Shown here one piece after another: positions 58,460 through 64,000 of a stretch of 64,000 nucleotides of DNA; within the stretch, counting starts at the first letter, position 1; each line of letters starts with the position of its first letter. The DNA lies in contig JAKSZP010010641.1 in the NCBI GenBank assembly GCA_022478985.1, positions 62,001 to 126,000 on the forward strand, in the 5' to 3' direction. The notes beneath the pieces are model-generated. The model saw only the letters and a list, made by a program, of their open reading frames with translations. It had not been told where the DNA came from and did not search any database. The translations under genes were made by a program, and so were the position numbers. The stretch is from Massospora cicadina (Eukaryota > Entomophthoromycota > Entomophthoromycetes > Entomophthorales > Entomophthoraceae).

Positions 58460-59150
58460 CTAATATGATGGACTTAAACAACAGAGCAGTTTTACTACAT
58501 ACCAAATTCAGTTTGGCTAGAACAGAGCAGTACCTCCGGCAGTACGTACATCCCACCATTCATCGTGTACTCCAGATTTTGGTTACATCATCTTAAGATC
58601 CAATGCCAGTTGACCCTGGCGCAATGATTTCATTCTCAGTTATCCTCTTTCTATGAGACAGCTTCTAATTTTGGTTAGGATAATCAAGAAGCCATACTCA
58701 ATAATATAAGGGAAATCAATGATCTACATAACCATCTGGTGAAAATTGACAATGGAGTTGTGGGTTACATTGGCCAAGAAGTATCTCAACAGGTTAGTGA
58801 TGTCGCTAATCCTATTCACCACCAAATCACTACCCTTGAAGATAAGATTACTAAACAACTGGGACAATTGCGGGCCCAACATGAGCAATGCTTTGTTGAA
58901 CTTGACGGGCTACTTCAACAACTTGTCCAAATTGTAGATACTATTAGAGAAGGTGAACCCGGTCCTCCTGGTCCTCCTGGTTCAACTAGTTCTTTAATGA
59001 CCCTGGGACCCCCTGTTGAACGAGGTCCTCAAGGCCCTGTGGGTCAACAAGGCCCACCTGGTCCTGCAGATCATGATGGTTTGCAAGGACTCCTGAACCT
59101 CCTGGTCCCCCCGTCTCAATGCTTTCAACTCACAATTCTGAACCTTTGAA
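58460..59150 (+). pseudogene. Ty3-D Gag, N-terminal part with collagen-like stretch
   Basis: 58460-58600 reads AANMMDLNNRAVLLHTKFSL and EQYLRQYVHPTIHRVLQIL. Then, in another frame, comes a helical, probably coiled-coil stretch (ITTLEDKITKQLGQLRAQHE, LLQQLVQIVDTIRE; 58640-58950). From 58951 a Gly-X-Y-rich run follows: EGEPGPPGPPG, then ERGPQGPVGQQGPPGPADHD. After a frame change near 59090 comes TPEPPGPPVSM. Collagen-like repeats are not a usual part of Ty3 Gag proteins. Stops near 58610 and 58675 break the N-terminus. Confidence 0.75.
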
Positions 59151-60225
59151 TCTACTAGTATTATGAGTGCATGCGTTAGAAACTCAAATCCAAGCCATAG
59201 CTCAAGGATGTTTCTTATCTCTAGAAGGCCTACTGACTGACCTGGATTATACTCTAACCAGCTTATTGGATGGCGTTGATTGTGCTCATCATCTATGCAA
59301 TGCTAACCAAACTACGCGAGAAAAACAGTTTGCATTGTTAACAGCTTCCATTGATTGGTTAACTGCTAAATGCAGAGTACTCAAGACTAAGCAAGAAGAG
59401 ATGCACGCTGCATTTTCCAACTTAACTCAAACGCCTGCAAATGACCATCTTATACAATGGGCTTAAAATTTACAGGATGACTTCAACCATTTAAGACAGC
59501 AAGTTGACCAAATTCCAATTCGAGCTGAAATCCCTGAGTCCAAACTCATTAAAGCTGATTCAGTCATGGTATTGGGCGTACATGCCTTGAGCAATAAACC
59601 TCCACTTTCAAACCTACCTTTAAAGGATAAGTTTGAGCCTGGTGAAGGTAGCATCCATTTGTTTTTATTTTTCTATGAGCGAGCAATGGATGGGGTGACG
59701 GATCAACAAAAAGTTCGTCATATTACTTTTTTTAAGTCAGTTCTCTCAAGAATCCATGGTTCCTCACTATAAGGTTTGCAATATGTGGCTCAAGTAAAAA
59801 GCCGCCCTATTTAAGAAATTTGGGAGTGATTAGATTCTATCTAACAAAAAGCAAGCCTTTATGAGCATCCAAATCAAGTGAGGAGAGTCAATCCAAGATT
59901 TTGCTAAGAGATTTTATCATGAGGCCCAGAATCTTGCTACTTACAATTGTATTACCATGTACGATGTCATTTTGGCTGTGATGAGTGCGTTTACTTCTTG
60001 TACTCAGTTGGTACTACATTTAAATTCACTTAAAAGAAATTTCATATCTATTCTTGGCATCAAGGAGGCTTTGATGGAGGTTCCTAATGATGTGGTACAC
60101 CTGACCTCCACTAGTAACCCTCATTTCTATATCCATTTGATGCCACCTAGACCCATTCCTAAACCCAAGAAAGATCCTTGCAACTATTGCGGTCTAGTGG
60201 GCCATATGGAAACTCAATATTGAAA
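59151..60225 (+). pseudogene. Ty3-D Gag, core and zinc knuckle
   Basis: 59167-59466 is a helical region (HALETQIQAIAQG, then ASIDWLTAKCRVLKTKQEEM). After a stop (TAA, 59464) the core reads LPLKDKFEPGEGSIHLFLFF then YERAMDGVTDQQKVRH (59600-59725). Then SIQDFAKRFYHEAQNLATYN follows (59890-59950). The knuckle at 60179-60220 reads CNYCGLVGHMETQY: the last Cys is Tyr, followed at once by TGA. Both fit G-to-A changes. Confidence 0.82.
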
Positions 60226-60499
60226 GAAACAAGTGGAAGTATCAAAAAAAGAGGAATCAGCATAGGGCATGTGGCTCCCTGTGTTGACCTACCTCTTGTG
60301 CCTCAATCAAAACCTTTTGACACCTCTAAAGACTGTTATGTGATATTCGCTCCTAGTGAACTTAATATCTCTGATGAATTAGCCAACAAAAATAATATCA
60401 ATTCTTATGCTTCTGTTTCATCTTTTAACAAAATTTGACCGTTCAGTCCCTTGGTAATTTCAATCCTGCACTGTGGCACTGATGTGACCCAAGTGGAAG

Positions 60500-60830
60500 T
60501 CATAGTGCACAAAGTGAATTTTTAGCTATCATTGATATGGGATCGCCCATAAATTTGATCTCGTCCAGGCTTATGAAAAAACAAAAGTGGCACCGGACTT
60601 AAACCTTTTTCAAGGCTACAGAACTGATGGTCCTTCATACACTAAATCCATAGGATCTTATACTCTTCCAATGCACTTTGTAAAGTTGGTTGTTTCTGTC
60701 CTCTGCAGTCATGTTGTACAATAACTGCTATGACTTGCTTTTGGGAACCAAATTTCTCATGGATTTTAATGTGATAATTAGTCTTAAGGACAATTATCTT
60801 TCTTTAATTAGATACCTGGTACCTTAAATT
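60500..60830 (+). pseudogene. Ty3-D aspartic protease
   Basis: The active-site segment reads LAIIDMGSPINLISSRL (about 60522-60572), D-M-G in place of D-S/T-G. Further on, SYTKSIGSYTLPMHFVKLVV and CYDLLLGTKFLMDFNVIISL (about 60730-60785) follow the usual protease order. Frame changes near 60580 and 60700 break it. Confidence 0.78.
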
Positions 60831-60879
60831 TTACACAATGTTCCCAATAACAAAGGCAAACTCAAATGACGCGTCTGCT

Positions 60880-61260
60880 TATTGGAATATACTACTTCTA
60901 TCTCTCAACTTGAGTACCAAATTTTGGTACCTAGGACTATTCTTCCATCTCCTTCAGCTTGTGCCTTTAGAGGAATGCCCTTATACTCTAACAAATCAAT
61001 TACTATTCCTCCAAAAGCTCAAGTTATAATTGATACTGGAGTAAAAGTATTCGTGCCAGCTGATCTTGTATTATAAATTTTTTGGTAACAGAAATCCCTC
61101 TTATTTGGAGGCCTTAACCTGCCCTGGTATCCTTGATCCCGCTTATGATGGGTCTCTTCTAGTCTTACTAGATAATCTCACTTCTCGACCTATGCAATTG
61201 GATCAAAATAAGCCTATCACAAAAGTGCAACCTATTCCTGTAAATGAAATTTTAACCATC
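60880..61260 (+). pseudogene. Ty3-D dUTPase-like domain
   Basis: This is the clearest copy. It reads ACAFRGMPLYSNKSITIPPK then AQVIIDTGVKVFVPADLVLQ; dUTPases have A-G-Y-D-L-x-S, then I-P-P-x, then V-D-T-G-[IL]-x-[IV]-x-[IL]-P. A frame change near 61070 follows. GRNPSYLEA sits at the motif 2 position, and GILDPAYDGSLLVLLDN at motif 3 (G-V-I-D-x-D-Y-x-G-E), keeping Asp and Tyr. NKPITKVQPIP sits at motif 4 (G-D-R-I-A-Q-L-I). The motif 1 Asp (Y-D-L) is changed to Pro, so activity is doubtful. The C-terminal Gly-rich motif 5 was not seen. Confidence 0.75.
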
Positions 61261-61283
61261 TCAGGATGTGGAGATTTATGTGA

Positions 61284-62200
61284 TTGTGGTTGGAAGAACC
61301 GCCTATCATTGCTAGAATTGACATCAAATTTGGAGATTCACTCACTCCAGAACAACAGCATGAAGCTGAGGCTCTGATTAAAGAGTATGCGGATATATTT
61401 GCCAAGGGTCCTGGAGATTTTGGGCTAATAAATGATGTGCATCGTCAGGTGAAAACCAAGGATAATCCCTATGTGAGCTAGTCCTTATTGCAAATCTAAA
61501 GTTAAGGAGGCTCAGGTCTCAGTGGAATTGAAAAACTCCTTGATGCGGGGCTACTAATGCCTTCTAAAAGTCCATGGGCTTCCCCTCTACTACTCATTCA
61601 AAAAAGGATGGAGGCCATTAAATAGTTATGGACTGTCGTTGGATCAATGCTGTTACCCAAAAGGATTCTTATCCTCTACCTCACATTGACTATTAATTAA
61701 GATTATTATCTGGATCACAATTCTTCACAGCCATGGACCTTGCTAGTGGCTATTGGCAAATTGACTTGGCTTCGGAAGATCATCAAAAATGCGCTTTAAT
61801 CTCTAGTGAGGGGTTATTTGAGTCTACTCATATGCTGCAGGGGCTTTGTAATGCCCTGCTACTTTTCAAAGAGCCATAGATGGCTTATCTGGTGATTTGA
61901 AACTTTCCTGTGTTTTAATTTTTTTAGATGATGTTACTGTTTTCTCTTGCCTTTAAACGAGCATTTAGCTCTTTTATAAATGTACTTGGTCAAATGCGCC
62001 GCGCTTCGCTTAATCTAAAACCATCTATGGGTGCATTTTTCAAAACTGAGATGGAATTTTTGGGCCATAAAGTTAGAGTGATGGGATTTGACCCTTATCT
62101 AATAAGATACAAGCTAATTTAAGCATGCCTGTTCCTAAAAGCTTGCACAATATTCAAGTGTTTTTAGGAGTGGTTAGTTATTACCAAAAATTTACCCCAT
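61284..62200 (+). pseudogene. Ty3-D reverse transcriptase
   Basis: The linker reads LTPEQQHEAEALIKEYADIF (61340-61410). Then PWASPLLLIQK (about 61570), AMDLASGYWQIDLA (61730-61775), and GLFE.TH.LQGLCNA. A frame change leads to SCVLIFLDDVTVFS, with F-L-D-D at 61921-61932; Phe for Tyr at the first place is found in some relatives. The end is EMEFLGHKVRVMGF. At least four frame changes and several stops occur. Confidence 0.85.
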
Positions 62201-62708
62201 TTTATTTGAGATTGCGGAGCCTTTAGTTTATTTATTGCACAATGAAGTTCATTTCTTATGGGAAAAATCGCAGTAGCAAGCTTTTGATCTTTTGCGCCAA
62301 GCTTTGATTAGTGCCCCTATTTTAGCTCATCTTAATTTTTCAAAACTCTTTATCTTAATTACTGATGCCATTGATGTTGCTATTGGGGCCATTCTGGCTC
62401 ATCATGATACCAACCTGGTTGTTCATCCAATCGTTTATTATAGTAAAACCCTTTCCAAGGCAGAATGCAATTATAGCGTTACCAAGAGGGAATGCCTCAC
62501 AGTACTATCCGCCATCAAGCATTTTTGCCCTTATCTCTATGGCAAACATTTCACTATTGTCACAGATCACACTTCCTTGAAATGGCTACAACAAATGAAA
62601 GATCCTGATGGACTCTTAGTTAGATGGGCATTAAAGCTCCAGAATCATGACTTTACAATTCAACATTGCGCTGAAGCTGTACACCAACTTGCTGATGGTC
62701 TTTCTTGA
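62200..62708 (+). pseudogene. Ty3-D RNase H
   Basis: 62292-62708 is open for 138 codons: LFILITDAIDVAIGAILA (Asp), YSKTLSKAECNYSVTKREC then LTVLSAIKHF (Glu), HFTIVTDHTSLKWLQQMKD (Asp), LLVRWALKLQNHDFTIQH, then HQLADGLS. It is complete, with all motifs in one frame. It is preceded by the connection segment FEIAEPLVYLLHNEVHFLWE. It stops (TGA) exactly after the usual A-D-x-L-S end. Confidence 0.9.
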
Positions 62709-63930
62709 TTACCTATACTAACGTTATTCTCTGCTGAGGAGTATCATATCTATGTCCTGATTTGCAGACCTGAACTCTGTTATCATGAATCTAAGGACGT
62801 TATAGAGATTCTACAATCCTTAACTGAGGATACTCACGTTAAAGAAGGTTCTTTATATAAGAAGTTGGGATCTAAATGGTTGCCTTTTATTCGGCCTTCT
62901 TTGAGGACTGATACTATTATGAGAGGATCATCAAACTGTATGGCATAAGCTGTTGCTAAGACTTTACATTGGTTGAAAAATCATTGTTACTGGGATAACA
63001 TGCTGGAAACTGTGCACAATGTGTTGGAGACGTGTCTCACTTGCTAACATCAGCATGGTGAAAATCCAATTTACCAAATCAAAATTGTGGGACCTTCAAA
63101 ACCTTTTTATACTATGAGTATCAATGTGGTAGGCCCTCTCCCCACTGATACTTATGGACATTGTTATATTTTATAAGCTATCGACCATTTTACCAAATGG
63201 ATTGAAGCTATCTCTGTTTCCACAGTCACCACAAAGGCTACTGCGTCCTTCCTTTTTAAGCAAGTTTTTACCCAGCATTGTAGCCCAAAAGTTCTATTAT
63301 CTGATAATGGGACTACCTTTGTTTCTCAAGTGGTATCTAAGCGTACTAAACTAATGGGTACCTATCAGTCATTTATGACCCCTTACGATATTTTTACTAA
63401 TGGTGTGATCAAACTGAGCAAATTGTACCCTTATAGCCATTCTTCAAAAGATGGCCTCCAACGATCCTAGTAGATAGGATTTCTACTTACCTAGTGCGAT
63501 GTTTGTCTATAGGGTTAGCTACCATCATATAATTGAAATGTCTCCCTTCAAGGCTCTTTACAGTCAGGATCCTACTTTACCCTCAAGTGTAAAACCTATA
63601 ATTGATGCTGCAATCCCGAAAACTACTGATTCAGCTATGAGGAGACTAGCTGATAAAATCATCTGAGTACAAGCCTTAGCCTCGAGTTCTCTTACTGCTA
63701 CAACCATAAAAGAGGGAATATGAACCAATGCTAATCAATCTATGTTACCTGAATATCAAGTTGGGGATCTTGTACTCCTCTATGATTATAGACCTGGAGG
63801 ATGATTTCACAAACTAGATACCTTATGGGCTAGTACTTACCGTATTATTTATTGTCAGGGTATTGAATACTCCATTGCAGCTGCTGATACTGGGACTGTT
63901 ATCAAAAGAGTTCATAGTAGGTTTCTTCAT
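62709..63930 (+). pseudogene. Ty3-D integrase
   Basis: The zinc region ends ETCLTC.HQHGENP (63025-63068). The core has TMSINVVGPLPTDTYGH (63115-63165), where the first catalytic Asp appears as Asn. AIDHFTKWIEAI follows, then LLSDNGTTFVSQ (second Asp, about 63298-63335). The Glu region is decayed (about 63390-63440). Later come FKALYSQDPTLP-like (about 63550-63580) and a GPY/F-like end with GDLVLLYD (about 63765). No chromodomain follows. Confidence 0.85.
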
Positions 63931-63968
63931 AAGTATGTACCCCCTAGGAAAGATCTTGAGGGGAGCAT

Positions 63969-64000
63969 TGTTGAGAATTCAACTGCGATGATAAAAAATA
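63969..64000 (+). repeat. Ty3-D 3' LTR, start only
   Basis: TGTTGAGAATTCAACTGCG matches 57577 onward. It is preceded by a purine-rich tract (GAGGGGAGCAT, 63958-63968). The rest lies beyond the window. Confidence 0.9.

Larger units (their letters stand above)
57577..64000 (+). mobile_element. Ty3-D: Ty3/Gypsy retrotransposon with dUTPase-like domain, cut by window edge
   Basis: It starts TGTTGAGGATTCAACTGCG at 57577. The same sequence restarts at 63969, so these are the 5' ends of its two LTRs. Internal order: Gag (coiled coil, collagen-like stretch, core, zinc knuckle), protease, dUTPase-like, RT, RNase H, integrase. All frames are broken. The 3' LTR runs past the window. Confidence 0.9.

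Noticed and set aside
6718..58620. Exact tRNA identities for the primer-binding sites of the Ty3 elements
   Set aside because: Candidate TGG sites (6861, 58256, 58613, and minus strand at 22051) are short and decayed. I cannot match them to a tRNA without a search.
1..64000. Prokaryotic systems: operons, CRISPR arrays, phage or defence genes
   Set aside because: No operon structure, Shine-Dalgarno-like spacing or regular short direct repeats. The content is eukaryotic retrotransposons.

Overview
This window looks like a piece of a large, A+T-rich eukaryotic genome made almost wholly of retrotransposons and their remains. I see no convincing host gene, rRNA, tRNA, CRISPR array or bacterial-style operon. 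The mix of Ty3/Gypsy LTR elements (one with a C-terminal chromodomain) and a non-LTR (LINE) family with an AP endonuclease, a CCHC-bearing ORF1 and an RT fits a filamentous fungus with an inflated genome, such as a rust-like basidiomycete. That placement is inference and weak. Nearly every coding region is broken by stops and frameshifts. Several stops can be explained by CpG decay, which hints at cytosine methylation.

Layout. 1-2060: old minus-strand LINE remnant (LINE-3). 2061-22050: a nest. An old minus-strand Ty3 element (Ty3-F) is split into three blocks (about 3720-5647, 13142-14262, 19551-22050). It is split by a plus-strand Ty3 element (Ty3-A, 5648-13141, both LTRs) and by a full-length minus-strand LINE (LINE-1, 14263-19535, 15-bp target duplication). 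22690-23930: unclassified decayed coding stretch. 24099-31418: complete minus-strand chromovirus (Ty3-B) with 1.42-kb LTRs. 31419-37680: A+T-rich sequence with no recognised gene. 37740-41090: plus-strand chromovirus-like remnant (Ty3-E). 41514-49088: complete minus-strand Ty3 element (Ty3-C) with about 937-bp LTRs and a perfect 5-bp target duplication. 50167-55440: second LINE copy (LINE-2), plus strand. 57577 to the window end: plus-strand Ty3 element (Ty3-D), cut within its 3' LTR.

Most notable. Four of the Ty3 elements (A, C, D, F) carry, between protease and reverse transcriptase, a segment that resembles a trimeric dUTPase. It shows best in Ty3-D and Ty3-C. The two chromovirus-type elements (B, E) show no such segment. 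Ty3-D also has a collagen-like Gly-X-Y stretch in its Gag region. The LTRs of Ty3-C hold three palindrome-centred units about 80 bp apart. All three LINE copies need a -1 frame change at the same point inside the endonuclease domain.

None of the elements looks able to move on its own. Reading was by eye without alignment software, so edges inside decayed regions are approximate.
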